Positions 1 to 9,649 of a DNA stretch of 64,000 nt are shown here, piece by piece; position 1 is the first letter of the stretch; each line of letters opens with the position of its first letter. Made by a program: the position numbers and the translations under genes. This DNA comes from Streptomyces drozdowiczii (GTDB lineage Bacteria; Actinomycetota; Actinomycetes; Streptomycetales; Streptomycetaceae): positions 4,836,001 to 4,900,000 of the forward strand of contig NZ_CP098740.1 of assembly GCF_026167665.1 (NCBI RefSeq), read 5' to 3'. The notes under the pieces are model-generated. The model worked only from the letters and a program-made list of their open reading frames with translations. It was not told the DNA's origin and searched no databases.

Positions 1-2
1 AG

Positions 3-1154
3 GTCGTCACCCCCGGCACCCGGGGCCCCGCCTGGGACGCCAGCCCGCGCACCCGGCTCACCCACTCCCTGGAGTGCGCCCAGGTCGGCCGCGAGCTCGG
101 TGCCGCCCTCGGCTGCGACCCCGACCTGGTGGAGGCGGCCTGCCTCTCCCACGACATGGGACACCCGCCTTTCGGCCACAACGGCGAACAGGCGCTCAAC
201 GACTTCGCGTCCGACTGCGGCGGCTTCGAGGGCAACGCCCAGTCGCTGCGGCTGCTCACCCGCCTCGAACCCAAGCGCTTCGTCCCCGACACCCGCACCG
301 GCGACCTGGTCAGCGTCGGCCTCAACCTCACCCGCGCCGCCCTCGACGCCGCCACCAAGTACCCCTGGCCCCGGGGCGACCACCCCACCGACCCCGGCTC
401 GCCCAAATTCGGGGTCTACGAGGACGACCTGCCGGTCTTCCAGTGGTTCCGCGAGGGCGCGCCCCGCGACCGCAAGTGCTTCGAGGCCCAGGTCATGGAC
501 TGGTCCGACGACGTGGCGTACTCCGTGCACGACTTCGAGGACGGGCTGCACGCGGGCCACATCGACCCCAACTGCCTGGAGGCCGAGCCGGAGCGCCGCG
601 ACATCTGGGACGTCGCCATCGGCCGCTACGTCCCCGCCGACACCGACCCGCAGGAGCTGGCCGACGCGCTCGACCGGCTCATCGCCCAGGAGTGGTGGCC
701 GCACGGCTACGACGGGTCCGCCGTCGCCCAGGCCCGCCTGAAGGACGCCACCAGCCAGCTGATCGGCCGCTTCTGCCTCGCCGCCGAGACCGCCACCCGC
801 CAGGGCTACGGCACCGGACGCCTCAGCCGGTACGCCGCCGAGCTGGTCGTCCCGCGCGCCACCCGCAACGAGTGCGCGGTGCTCAAGGCCATCGCCGACC
901 GTTACGTGATGCAGCGCGCCGAGCAGGAGGAGATCCGCGCCGACCAGCGCATCGTCATCGCCGAACTGGCCGCCGCGCTCACCGCCCGCGCCCCCGAAGG
1001 GCTCGAACCGCAGCTGCGCGCGCTGTACGAGACCGCGCCCGACGACCGCGCCCGCAAGCGGGTCCTCGTCGACCAGATCGCCGCCCTCACCGACGCCTCC
1101 GCCCGCACCCTCCACGCCCACCTCACCCGGGACGGCGCCCGCCACCGGGAGTGA
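3..1154 (+). CDS. dgt: Deoxyguanosinetriphosphate triphosphohydrolase, C-terminal part (cut by window edge)
   Basis: The frame is open to the left edge, so about 383 C-terminal residues are visible and the start lies outside. dGTPases of the HD superfamily hydrolyse dGTP to deoxyguanosine and triphosphate and help control dNTP pools. The metal-site residues are visible: a His in RTRLTHSLE close to the edge and the HD pair in [12 protein letters not shown] near base 150. A later [18 protein letters not shown] stretch fits the family's conserved central motif. It sits directly upstream of a flavin reductase gene and dnaG on the same strand, a usual Streptomyces order. Identification is firm; only the N-terminus is unseen. 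Confidence 0.93.
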   Translation, partial: VVTPGTRGPAWDASPRTRLTHSLECAQVGRELGAALGCDPDLVEAACLSHDMGHPPFGHNGEQALNDFASDCGGFEGNAQSLRLLTRLEPKRFVPDTRTGDLVSVGLNLTRAALDAATKYPWPRGDHPTDPGSPKFGVYEDDLPVFQWFREGAPRDRKCFEAQVMDWSDDVAYSVHDFEDGLHAGHIDPNCLEAEPERRDIWDVAIGRYVPADTDPQELADALDRLIAQEWWPHGYDGSAVAQARLKDATSQLIGRFCLAAETATRQGYGTGRLSRYAAELVVPRATRNECAVLKAIADRYVMQRAEQEEIRADQRIVIAELAAALTARAPEGLEPQLRALYETAPDDRARKRVLVDQIAALTDASARTLHAHLTRDGARHRE

Positions 1155-1244
1155 CCTGATCGGGCCACACCCCCTTCCCCCACTACGCTGCGTGCGGGAC
1201 GCTCGCAGTTGGCGCCGCGCAGCAAGCACCGAGGAGGCATCACA

Positions 1245-2504
1245 GTGGTCGACGCACATCGGACGTTCGTCATCGTCGGCGGAGGGCTGGCCGGGGCGAA
1301 GGCAGCCCAGACCCTCCGGTCGGAGGGGTTCAGCGGCCGGGTCATCCTGATCGGCGACGAGCGCGACCATCCGTACGAACGCCCGCCGCTGTCCAAGGGG
1401 TACCTGACCGGTAAGGAGGACCGCGACACCGTCTTCGTCCACGAGACCGCCTGGTACGCGGGCGTCGAGATCGAACTCCACCTCGGCCAGTCCGTCACCG
1501 ACCTGAACCGCGAGGCGCGCACCGTGGAGACGGGCGACGGCACCGTCATCCACTACGACAAGCTGCTCCTCGCCACCGGCGCCGAACCCCGCCGCCTCGA
1601 CGTCCCCGGCACCGATCTGGCCGGTGTCCACCATCTGCGCCGCCTCGCCCACGCCGACCGGCTGCGCAACGTCCTCGCCGCCCTCGGCCGCGACAACGGC
1701 CACCTGGTCATCGCCGGGGCCGGCTGGATCGGCCTGGAGGTCGCGGCGGCCGCCCGCGGCTACGGCGCCGAGGTCACCGTGGTCGAACCGGAGGCGACCC
1801 CGCTGCTCCGCGTCATCGGCCCCGAGCTGGGCCAGATCTTCACCGAGCTCCACAGCGACCACGGCGTCCGCTTCCACTTCGGCGGCCGGCTCACCGAGAT
1901 CGTCGGCCAGGACGGCATGGTCCTCGCGGTGCGTACCGACGACGGCGAGGAGCACCCCGCCCACGACGTCCTCGCCGCCATCGGCGCCGCCCCCCGCACC
2001 GCGCTCGCCGAGGCCGCCGGACTGGAGATCGCCCCGCGCGAGGAGGGCGGCGGCATCGCCGTCGACGCCTCGCTGCGCACCAGCGACCCGCACATCTACG
2101 CCGCCGGCGACGTGGCGAGCGCCGCCCACCCGATGCTCGGGACCCGGCTGCGGGTCGAGCACTGGGCCAACGCGCTGAACGGCGGCCCGGCCGCGGCCCG
2201 CGCCATGCTCGGCCAGGACGTCGCCTACGACCGGGTGCCCTACTTCTTCTCCGACCAGTACGACCTGGGCCTGGAGTACTCCGGCTGGGCCCCGCCCGGC
2301 AGCTACGACCAGGTGGTCATCCGGGGCGACGCGGGCAAGCGCCGGTTCATCGCGTTCTGGCTGAAGGACCGCACCGTGCTCGCCGGGATGAACGTCAACG
2401 TGTGGGACGTCACGGAGCCCATCCAGAAGCTGATCCGGGCCGGCCGGCCCGTCGACCCGGACGCCCTGGCCGACCCCTCGGTGCCCCTGGAATCCCTGGT
2501 CTGA
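1245..2504 (+). CDS. NAD(P)/FAD-dependent oxidoreductase of the ferredoxin/rubredoxin reductase type
   Basis: A 419-residue flavoprotein. It has an N-terminal FAD-binding Rossmann motif (VGGGLAGAKAA, residues ~10-20), a second NAD(P)-binding glycine motif (GAGWIGLEVA, ~150) and a late FAD motif (IYAAGDVAS, ~285), followed by the C-terminal domain seen in ferredoxin and putidaredoxin reductases. Such enzymes pass electrons from NAD(P)H to a small ferredoxin or rubredoxin, often for a P450 or dioxygenase. No partner gene is adjacent, so the acceptor is unknown. The GTG at 1245 is chosen because GAGGAGG lies at 1231-1237; an upstream in-frame start at 1209 has no such site. Confidence 0.88.
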   Translation: MVDAHRTFVIVGGGLAGAKAAQTLRSEGFSGRVILIGDERDHPYERPPLSKGYLTGKEDRDTVFVHETAWYAGVEIELHLGQSVTDLNREARTVETGDGTVIHYDKLLLATGAEPRRLDVPGTDLAGVHHLRRLAHADRLRNVLAALGRDNGHLVIAGAGWIGLEVAAAARGYGAEVTVVEPEATPLLRVIGPELGQIFTELHSDHGVRFHFGGRLTEIVGQDGMVLAVRTDDGEEHPAHDVLAAIGAAPRTALAEAAGLEIAPREEGGGIAVDASLRTSDPHIYAAGDVASAAHPMLGTRLRVEHWANALNGGPAAARAMLGQDVAYDRVPYFFSDQYDLGLEYSGWAPPGSYDQVVIRGDAGKRRFIAFWLKDRTVLAGMNVNVWDVTEPIQKLIRAGRPVDPDALADPSVPLESLV

Positions 2505-2610
2505 GCGGACCCGGGCCGGTGCGCGGACCTCCCCGTCCGCACCCCGCACCGGCCCGGAACCGACCCCGCCCGCTCCGTCCCCGTCCGAGCTCCCCCGTAG
2601 ACTTCGACGC

Positions 2611-4518
2611 GTGGCAGGCAGGATCAATGACGACGATGTGAAGGCGGTACGGGACGCGGTCCCGATCGACGCCGTCGTTTCCGAGTACCTCCAGCTGCGC
2701 AACGCGGGCGGGGGCAACCTCAAGGGCCTCTGCCCCTTCCACGACGAGAAGTCCCCCTCCTTCCAGGTCAGTCCGAGCAAGGGCCTCTTCCACTGCTTCG
2801 GCTGCCAGGAGGGCGGCGACACGATCGCCTTCGTGCAGAAGATCGACCACCTGACCTTCGCGGAGGTGGTCGAGCGGCTCGCCGCCAAGGCCGGCATCAC
2901 CCTGCGCTACGAGGAGGGCGGCTACAACCCCTCCCACCAGCGCGGCGAGCGGATCAGGCTGGTCGAGGCGCACAAGGTCGCCGCCCAGTTCTACGTGGAC
3001 CAGCTGAACGGCCCCGAGGCCGAGATCGGCCGCACGTTCCTCGCCGAGCGGGGCTTCGACCAGGCCGCCGCCGCCCACTTCGGCGTCGGCTACAGCCCGG
3101 CCGGCTGGGACCACCTCACCCGCTTCCTGCGCGGCAAGGGCTTCAGCGACAAGGAGCTGATCACCTCCGGTCTCTCCCAGGACGGCAGGCGCGGTCCCAT
3201 CGACCGCTTCCGGGGCCGCCTGATGTGGCCCATCCGCGACACCGCCGGGGACGTCGTCGGCTTCGGCGCCCGCAAGCTCCGCGACGACGACAACGGCCCC
3301 AAGTACCTCAACACCCCCGAGACCCCGATCTACAAGAAGTCCCAGGTGCTGTACGGCATCGACCTGGCCAAGAAGGACATCGCCAAGTCCAGCCGGGCCG
3401 TCGTGGTCGAGGGCTACACCGACGTGATGGCCTGCCACCTCGCCGGGGTCACCACCGCCATCGCCACCTGCGGCACCGCCTTCGGCGGCGACCACATCAA
3501 GATCCTCCGCCGCCTCCTCATGGACAACGGCAGCGCCCGCGTGATCTTCACCTTCGACGGCGACGCGGCCGGCCAGAAGGCCGCCCTGCGCGCCTTCGAG
3601 GACGACCAGAAGTTCGCCGCCGAGACGTACATCGCCATCGCCCCGGACAACATGGACCCGTGCGACCTGCGCCTGGTGAAGGGCGACGACGCCGTCCGCG
3701 ACCTGGTCGAACCGCGCACCCCGCTCTTCGAGTTCGCGCTGCGCCAGATCGTCGGGCGGTACGACCTGGAGACCCCGGCCGGCCGCGCCGCCGCGCTGGA
3801 CGAGGCCGCCCCCGTCGTCGCCAAGATCAAGACGGGCAGCGTCCAGCGCGAGGTCGCCGTCCAGCTGGCCGGCTTCATCGGCATCCTGGACCAGGAGTAC
3901 GTCGTCCACCGGATCAACCAGCTCGCCCAGTGGGCCCGCGGCCGGGGCGGCGACCGGCGCGGACCTGCCCCCGCCGCCCGCGGTGGCGCCCGCCACCAGC
4001 AGGTCCAGGCCCCGCCCGCCCCCTCGGGCCCCGCGCTCAACCTCCGCAGCCCTGCCCACCGCACCGAGCGCGAACTCCTCAAGCTCGCCCTCCAGCGCCC
4101 CGAGCTGGTCGCCCCGGCCTTCGACGCCTACGGGTCCGACGAGTTCACCGCACCGCCCTACGCCGCCGTGCGCCAGTGCATCGAGGAGGCGGGCGGCGCC
4201 GAACAGGGCCTCGCCGACAGCCGCGAATACCTGGTCCGGGTGCTCGACGCCACGCCCAACGAGTCCGTCCGCAAGCTGATCACCGAGCTGGCGGTCGAGG
4301 TCTTCCACGGCAAGTCCATCGACGAGACCTACGCCGGGGAGCACCTGGTCAAGGTCCGCCTGCGCGCCGTCGACCGCCGGATCAACGACGTCCAGAGCAG
4401 CCTGGCCCGCCTCGGCAGCAATGTGGCCCCCGACCACCTCGCCGCCGCGCAGAACGAGGTCTGGGTCCTCCAGCAGTACGCCCAGACCCTGCGCAACCAC
4501 GGCGCCGACGCGCTCTGA
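2611..4518 (+). CDS. dnaG: DNA primase
   Basis: A 635-residue primase that makes RNA primers at the replication fork and works with the DnaB helicase. Order of domains: an N-terminal CHC2 zinc-binding domain (CPFHDEKSP and CFGCQEGGD, residues ~40-72), the RNA polymerase core with a TOPRIM fold (VVVEGYTDVM at ~265 and the acidic FDGDAAG at ~315), then a Pro/Ala-rich linker (~455-480) and a C-terminal helicase-interaction domain. The GTG start has no Shine-Dalgarno; a TAGACT hexamer at 2598-2603 suggests a leaderless message. The next gene is a sigma-70 family factor, echoing the dnaG-rpoD neighbourhood known in other bacteria. Confidence 0.97.
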   Translation: MAGRINDDDVKAVRDAVPIDAVVSEYLQLRNAGGGNLKGLCPFHDEKSPSFQVSPSKGLFHCFGCQEGGDTIAFVQKIDHLTFAEVVERLAAKAGITLRYEEGGYNPSHQRGERIRLVEAHKVAAQFYVDQLNGPEAEIGRTFLAERGFDQAAAAHFGVGYSPAGWDHLTRFLRGKGFSDKELITSGLSQDGRRGPIDRFRGRLMWPIRDTAGDVVGFGARKLRDDDNGPKYLNTPETPIYKKSQVLYGIDLAKKDIAKSSRAVVVEGYTDVMACHLAGVTTAIATCGTAFGGDHIKILRRLLMDNGSARVIFTFDGDAAGQKAALRAFEDDQKFAAETYIAIAPDNMDPCDLRLVKGDDAVRDLVEPRTPLFEFALRQIVGRYDLETPAGRAAALDEAAPVVAKIKTGSVQREVAVQLAGFIGILDQEYVVHRINQLAQWARGRGGDRRGPAPAARGGARHQQVQAPPAPSGPALNLRSPAHRTERELLKLALQRPELVAPAFDAYGSDEFTAPPYAAVRQCIEEAGGAEQGLADSREYLVRVLDATPNESVRKLITELAVEVFHGKSIDETYAGEHLVKVRLRAVDRRINDVQSSLARLGSNVAPDHLAAAQNEVWVLQQYAQTLRNHGADAL

Positions 4519-4522
4519 CGCA

Positions 4523-4590
4523 GGGCCTGTCGTTCGGATCGGGCCGGGCTCGCGGGCTCCCTGATCCGGCCCGACCCAAACGACAGGCCC
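4523..4590. terminator. Long inverted repeat after dnaG, probable bidirectional terminator or dispersed repeat
   Basis: The arms GGGCCTGTCGTT and AACGACAGGCCC are perfect complements of 12 bases at the ends of a 68-base segment, with further GC-rich pairing inside. It begins 5 bases after the dnaG stop codon. There is no U tract, as usual for Streptomyces terminators. From general familiarity with Streptomyces genomes, elements of this kind recur elsewhere in the chromosome; that was not tested here. Confidence 0.55.
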
Positions 4591-4742
4591 TAACCGGGCC
4601 GTCACGCGACGACCTCAGAAAGTCACCGCACGCCCCTCGTGGCAGCTGTGTGTCGTACCCCACACTGAGGGCGGTGCCCTGAGTCATCGGAGCGCGGCCA
4701 CCACCCCCGCGGTCCGGCAGCGATCACCTGGAGGTCGCCCCC

Positions 4743-5786
4743 GTGCAGACCCGGACCGTCACCGAAGCCGAGCGCGCCCCCGCCGTCCCGTTACAGGCCA
4801 TGGCGGCGGACCACCCCGAGGGGGTCATGGAGGAGCCGGACGAGCCCCCGGAGCCGCGCGGGAGACCGGAGGCCGGGCCCACCTCGGACCTGTTCCGCCA
4901 GTACCTCCGCGAGATCGGCCGCATCCCGCTGCTCACCGCCGCCGACGAGGTGGAGCTCGCCCGCCGCATCGAGGCCGGCCTGTTCGCCGAGGAACGCCTC
5001 GCCCGCACCCCCGACCCCGACACCCGCCTCGCCGTCGACCTGGACCGGCTCGTCGTCATGGGCCGCACGGCCAAGCGCCGCCTCATCGAGGCCAACCTGC
5101 GCCTCGTCGTCTCCGTGGCGAAGCGCTACGTGGGCCGCGGCCTGACTATGCTCGACCTCGTCCAGGAGGGGAACCTCGGGCTGATCCGCGCCGTCGAGAA
5201 GTTCGACTACGCCCGCGGCTACAAGTTCTCCACGTACGCGACCTGGTGGATCCGGCAGGCCATGTCCCGCGCCCTCGCGGACCAGGCGCGCACCATAAGG
5301 GTCCCGGTCCACGTCGTGGAGCTGATCAACCGCGTCGTCCGGGTCCAGCGCCGCATGCTCCAGGAACGCGGCTACGAACCCACGCCCGAAGAGGTCGCCG
5401 CCCACCTCGACCTGACGCCCGAACGGGTCGGCGAGATCCTGCGCCTGGCCCAGGAACCCATCTCGCTGCACGCCCCCGTCGGCGAGGAGGAGGACGTCTC
5501 GCTCGGCGACCTCATCGAGGACGGGGACGCCGCGTCCCCCGTGGAGTCCGCGGCCTTCCTGCTGCTGCGCCGGCACCTGGAGGATGTGCTCTCCACCCTG
5601 GGCGAGCGCGAACGCAAGGTGGTCCAGCTGCGCTACGGGCTGGTCGACGGACGGCCCCGCACCCTGGAGGAGATCGGCCGCATCTTCGGCGTGACCCGCG
5701 AACGCATACGCCAGATCGAGTCCAGGACCCTCAGCCGGCTCCGCGACCACGCCTCCGCCGACCAGCTCCGCGGCTACCTCGACTGA
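4743..5786 (+). CDS. hrdA: Group 2 RNA polymerase sigma factor, HrdA-like
   Basis: A 347-residue sigma-70 factor that directs RNA polymerase to promoters. Region 1.2 ([18 protein letters not shown], residues ~50-68), regions 2.1-2.4 ([16 protein letters not shown] through [13 protein letters not shown], ~118-180), region 3 (~195-270) and region 4 with its helix-turn-helix ([20 protein letters not shown], ~305-325) are all present. The short N-terminus lacks the long region 1.1 of a primary sigma factor, which points to a non-essential Hrd paralogue. Position directly after dnaG matches hrdA of S. coelicolor; the symbol rests on that context. The GTG start follows a GGAGGT site at 4731-4736. 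Confidence 0.88.
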   Translation: MQTRTVTEAERAPAVPLQAMAADHPEGVMEEPDEPPEPRGRPEAGPTSDLFRQYLREIGRIPLLTAADEVELARRIEAGLFAEERLARTPDPDTRLAVDLDRLVVMGRTAKRRLIEANLRLVVSVAKRYVGRGLTMLDLVQEGNLGLIRAVEKFDYARGYKFSTYATWWIRQAMSRALADQARTIRVPVHVVELINRVVRVQRRMLQERGYEPTPEEVAAHLDLTPERVGEILRLAQEPISLHAPVGEEEDVSLGDLIEDGDAASPVESAAFLLLRRHLEDVLSTLGERERKVVQLRYGLVDGRPRTLEEIGRIFGVTRERIRQIESRTLSRLRDHASADQLRGYLD

Positions 5787-5833
5787 CGCGCGGTCGCGTA
5801 CGCCCGAGGCAGCCGCGGAAGCGGCCGTGCCGC

Positions 5834-7765
5834 TCAGTCGACCTCGGCGACCGCCTGGGCGAACTGCGCCGCGTACAGCCGGGCGTAGGCGCCCTTCGCG
5901 TCCAGCAGTTCGTCGTGCGTGCCCTGCTCCACGATCGAGCCGTTCTCCATGACCAGGATGACGTCGGCGTCCCGGATGGTGGAGAGCCGGTGCGCGATCA
6001 CGAAGCTGGTACGGCCGTGCGCCAGACCCGCCATCGCCTTCTGGATCAGCACCTCGGTCCGGGTGTCGACGGAGCTGGTCGCCTCGTCCAGCACGAGTAT
6101 CACCGGGTCGGACAGGAACGCCCGCGCGATGGTGATCAGCTGCTTCTCGCCCGCGCTGACGCCGGTGCCCTCGTCGTCGATCACCGTGTCGTAACCGTCC
6201 GGCAGGGTCCGGATGAAGCGGTCGGCGTGGGCCGCCCTCGCCGCCTCCTCGATCCGCTCCCGGCCGACGTCGCCGGAGGCCCCGTAGGCGATGTTCTCGG
6301 CGATGGTCCCGCCGAACAGCCAGGTGTCCTGGAGGACCATGCCGATGCCGGAGCGCAGGTCCGCCCGGGACATCTTCGCGATGTCCACGCCGTCCAGCGT
6401 GATCCGGCCGCCCGTCACCTCGTAGAACCGCATCAGCAGGTTGACCAGCGTCGTCTTGCCGGCGCCCGTCGGGCCGACGATCGCGACCGTGTGGCCCGGT
6501 TCGACGTTCAGCGACAGGTCCTCGATGAGCGGCTTCTCCGGGTCGTAGCGGAAGGAGACATGCTCCAGAGCGACGCTGCCGCGCAGGACGCCGGGGTGCT
6601 CGCCCTCGCCCTTCGCCGGGTCGGCGTCCTGCTCCTCGGCGTCCAGCAGCTCGAAGATCCGCTCCGCCGACGCGACCCCGGACTGCACCAGGTTGGCCAT
6701 CGAGGCGACCTGGGTCAGCGGCATCGAGAACTGCCGCGAGTACTGGATGAACGCCTGCACATCACCGATCGACAGCGAACCGGACGCGACCCGGAGCCCG
6801 CCGACCACGGCGATCAGCACGTAGTTCAGGTTCGACACGAACATCATCAGCGGCTGCATGATCCCGCTGTTGAACTGCGCCTTGAACCCGGCCTCGTACA
6901 GCGCCTCGTTCTGCTCGGCGAAGTCCTTCGCGGACTCCTCCTGCCGGCCGAATACCTTCACCAGGGTGTGCCCGGTGTACATCTCCTCGATGTGGGCGTT
7001 GAGCTTGCCGGTGACCTTCCACTGCTGCACGAACTGCGGCTGCGAGCGCTTGCCGACCTTCGTCGCCACGACCACCGACAGCGGCACGGTCACCAGCGCG
7101 ACCAGCGCAAGCAGCGGCGAGATCCAGAACATCATCACCAGCACGCCGATGATCGTCAGCAGGGAGTTGATGAGCTGGCCCATCGTCTGCTGCATCGTCT
7201 GCGAGATGTTGTCGATGTCGTTCGTCGCCCGGCTCAGCACCTCGCCGCGCTTGGCACGGTCGAAGTACGAGAGCGGCAGCCGCGACAGCTTCGTCTGGAT
7301 GTCCTCACGCAGCTGGAACACGACCCGGTTGATGATCCGGATCGACAGCCGCGTCGACACCAGCATCAGCAGCCCCGCGCCGACGTACACCGCCAGCGCC
7401 ACCAGCAGGACGTTGCCGACCGCGCCGAAGTCGATGCCCCGGCCCGGCGTGAAGTCCACCCCGGACAGCATGTCGGCCAGGCCGCTGTTGCTCCTGCGCA
7501 GGCCCTCGACGGCCTGCTCCTTGGTCGTCCCGGAGTCCATGGACCGGCCGATGACCCCGGCGAAGACCAGGTCGGTCGCCTTGCCGAGGATCTTCGGGCC
7601 GACCACGGAGAGCCCGACGCTGCACGCGACCGCGACCAGCATCACGTACAGGGTGTTCTTCTCGACGGCGAAGCGCCTCAGCAGCCGCTTCGAGGACCCC
7701 TTGAAGTCCATGGACCGCTCGGTCGGCGCCCCGCCCGCCATCATGCGTCCGCCAGGCCCGGCCAT
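5834..7765 (-). CDS. ABC exporter half-transporter (ATPase fused to membrane domain), second subunit
   Basis: A 643-residue half-transporter: an N-terminal membrane domain of about six helices (residues ~35-365) and a C-terminal nucleotide-binding domain. The ATPase has Walker A VGPTGAGKTT (~430), an altered signature motif VSAGEKQL (~530) instead of LSGGQ, and a complete Walker B with catalytic Glu (ILVLDEATSS). It starts one base inside the stop codon of the upstream gene (TAATG), so the two are translationally coupled and presumably form a heterodimeric exporter of the multidrug or lipid type. The substrate cannot be read from the sequence. An N-terminal extension (residues 1-30) is Gly/Arg-rich and cytosolic. 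Confidence 0.9.
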   Translation of the reverse strand: MAGPGGRMMAGGAPTERSMDFKGSSKRLLRRFAVEKNTLYVMLVAVACSVGLSVVGPKILGKATDLVFAGVIGRSMDSGTTKEQAVEGLRRSNSGLADMLSGVDFTPGRGIDFGAVGNVLLVALAVYVGAGLLMLVSTRLSIRIINRVVFQLREDIQTKLSRLPLSYFDRAKRGEVLSRATNDIDNISQTMQQTMGQLINSLLTIIGVLVMMFWISPLLALVALVTVPLSVVVATKVGKRSQPQFVQQWKVTGKLNAHIEEMYTGHTLVKVFGRQEESAKDFAEQNEALYEAGFKAQFNSGIMQPLMMFVSNLNYVLIAVVGGLRVASGSLSIGDVQAFIQYSRQFSMPLTQVASMANLVQSGVASAERIFELLDAEEQDADPAKGEGEHPGVLRGSVALEHVSFRYDPEKPLIEDLSLNVEPGHTVAIVGPTGAGKTTLVNLLMRFYEVTGGRITLDGVDIAKMSRADLRSGIGMVLQDTWLFGGTIAENIAYGASGDVGRERIEEAARAAHADRFIRTLPDGYDTVIDDEGTGVSAGEKQLITIARAFLSDPVILVLDEATSSVDTRTEVLIQKAMAGLAHGRTSFVIAHRLSTIRDADVILVMENGSIVEQGTHDELLDAKGAYARLYAAQFAQAVAEVD

Positions 7766-9498
7766 TACGCGGCCTCCGCTTCCGTCAGCTGGGAGAGCAC
7801 GATCTCCCGGTACGTGTCATTGCCGTCCATCAGCTCGTGATGGGTGCCGGTCCCGACGACCCGCCCCTCGTCCAGCACGATGATCCGGTCGGCCTCCCGG
7901 ATGGTGGAGACCCGCTGGGCCACGATCACCACGGTGGCCTCGGCCGTCTCCCGCCCGAGCGCCGCCCGCAGCGCCGCGTCGGTCGCGTAGTCCAGCGCCG
8001 AGAACGAGTCGTCGAAGAGGTAGATCTCCGGGCGCTGCACCAGCGTCCGCGCGATGGAGAGCCGCTGGCGCTGACCGCCGGAGACATTGGTGCCGCCCTG
8101 CGCGATCGGCGCGTCGAGCCCGTGCTCCAGGGCCTGGACGAACTCCTTCGCCTGGGCCACCTCCAGCGCGTGCCACAGCTCCTCGTCGGTCGCGTCCGGA
8201 TTCCCGTACCGCAGGTTCGTCGCGACCGTCCCCGAGAAGAGGTACGGCTTCTGCGGGACCAGGCTCACCGTCTTCGCGAGCAGCACCGGGTCCAGCGTCC
8301 GCACATCGGTCCCGTCCACCAGCACCTGGCCGTCCGTCACGTCGAACAGCCGGGGTACCAGCCCGAGCAGCGTCGACTTCCCGCTGCCCGTCGACCCGAT
8401 GATCGCGGTCGTCTCGCCCGGCCGCGCCACCAGGTCCACCGCCCGCAGCACCGGCTCCTCGGCGCCCGGGTAGCGGAAGTCCGCGCCGCGCACCTCCAGA
8501 TGCCCGTGGGCGCGCAGCTCGCGCACCGGCTCGACCGGCGGGACGACGCTGGACTCCGTCTCCAGGACCTCCTGGATGCGCTCGGCGCACACCTCGGCGC
8601 GCGGCACCATCATGAACATGAAGGTCGCCATCATCACCGACATGACGATCTGCATCAGATAGGCGAGGAACGCGGTGAGCGCGCCGATCTCCATCCCGCC
8701 GCTGTCGATGCGGTGCGCACCGAACCAGACCACGGCGATGGACGACACGTTCACGACGGTCATCACCGTCGGGAACATCAGGGCCATCAGCCGGCCCGTG
8801 GACAGCGCCACGTCCGTCAGCTCGGTGTTGGCGCCCCGGAAGCGCCCCTCCTCGTAGCCGTCCCGCACGAACGCGCGGATGACCCGGTTGCCGGTGATCT
8901 GCTCGCGCAGCACCCGGTTCACCGTGTCGAGCCGCTTCTGCATCTGCCGGAACAGCGGGCGCATCTTCCGCACGATCAGGCTGACCGAGATCCCGAGGAC
9001 CGGCACCACCGCGAGCAGTACCGCCGAGAGCGGCACGTCCTGGCCCAGCGCCATGATGATGCCGCCGACACACATGATCGGCGCCGATACCATCAGCGTG
9101 AACGTCATCAGGACCAGCATCTGTATCTGCTGGACGTCATTGGTCGTACGGGTGATCAGCGACGGGGCGCCGAACCGCCCGACCTCGCGCGAGGAGAAGG
9201 ACTGCACCCGGTCGAAGACCGCCGCCCGCACGTCCCGCCCGAGCGCGGACGCGGTGCGGGCGCCGATGTAGACGGCCCCGATGTTGCAGACCACCTGGGC
9301 GATGCTGACGACGATCATCACGCCGCCGTACTGGAGGATGTAGCCCGTGTCCCCCTGGACGACACCGTTGTCGATGATGTCGGCGTTGAGGGTCGGCAGG
9401 TAGAGCGTGGCGCAGGTCTGCAACAGCTGGAAGACGACCAGCACCGCGATCGGTTTCTTGTACGGACCGAGATAGGCCCGCAGGAGTTTTATGAGCAC
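7765..9498 (-). CDS. ABC exporter half-transporter, first subunit
   Basis: A 577-residue half-transporter with six predicted membrane helices in the first ~310 residues and a C-terminal ATPase domain. Walker A IIGSTGSGKST (~370) and the canonical signature VSGGQRQRL (~475) are intact. Walker B reads IYLFDDSFSALD, so Asp replaces the usual catalytic Glu. In a heterodimer this degenerate site would pair with the altered signature of the partner encoded downstream, leaving one normal and one degenerate ATP site, as known for BmrCD and TM287/288 type exporters. First gene of a two-gene operon; GTG start at 9498 with only a weak ribosome site. Confidence 0.9.
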   Translation of the reverse strand: MLIKLLRAYLGPYKKPIAVLVVFQLLQTCATLYLPTLNADIIDNGVVQGDTGYILQYGGVMIVVSIAQVVCNIGAVYIGARTASALGRDVRAAVFDRVQSFSSREVGRFGAPSLITRTTNDVQQIQMLVLMTFTLMVSAPIMCVGGIIMALGQDVPLSAVLLAVVPVLGISVSLIVRKMRPLFRQMQKRLDTVNRVLREQITGNRVIRAFVRDGYEEGRFRGANTELTDVALSTGRLMALMFPTVMTVVNVSSIAVVWFGAHRIDSGGMEIGALTAFLAYLMQIVMSVMMATFMFMMVPRAEVCAERIQEVLETESSVVPPVEPVRELRAHGHLEVRGADFRYPGAEEPVLRAVDLVARPGETTAIIGSTGSGKSTLLGLVPRLFDVTDGQVLVDGTDVRTLDPVLLAKTVSLVPQKPYLFSGTVATNLRYGNPDATDEELWHALEVAQAKEFVQALEHGLDAPIAQGGTNVSGGQRQRLSIARTLVQRPEIYLFDDSFSALDYATDAALRAALGRETAEATVVIVAQRVSTIREADRIIVLDEGRVVGTGTHHELMDGNDTYREIVLSQLTEAEAA

Positions 9499-9649
9499 GC
9501 GTGTCTCTCGGAGTCGGCGTAGGTCGGGGGAGCCGACCCATCTTCCGGCACCGCTCGCCGGGACCGCGAACGTTTTTATTCAAGTCCAGGTCAAAAAACA
9601 GACCCGGTCCATAATTTCGCGGCCCTCCGCACGCACCGTGGCGACGCAC

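Noticed and set aside
2410..4605. A 731-codon open frame antisense to dnaG
   Set aside because: It is a GC-skew shadow: low-complexity Gly/Ala/Val/Asp composition, no motifs, and it lies wholly over a clear primase gene.
5246..7840. An 864-codon plus-strand frame across the sigma factor and ABC genes
   Set aside because: It spans two genes of opposite strand and their gap, with no recognisable protein features; a high-GC artefact.
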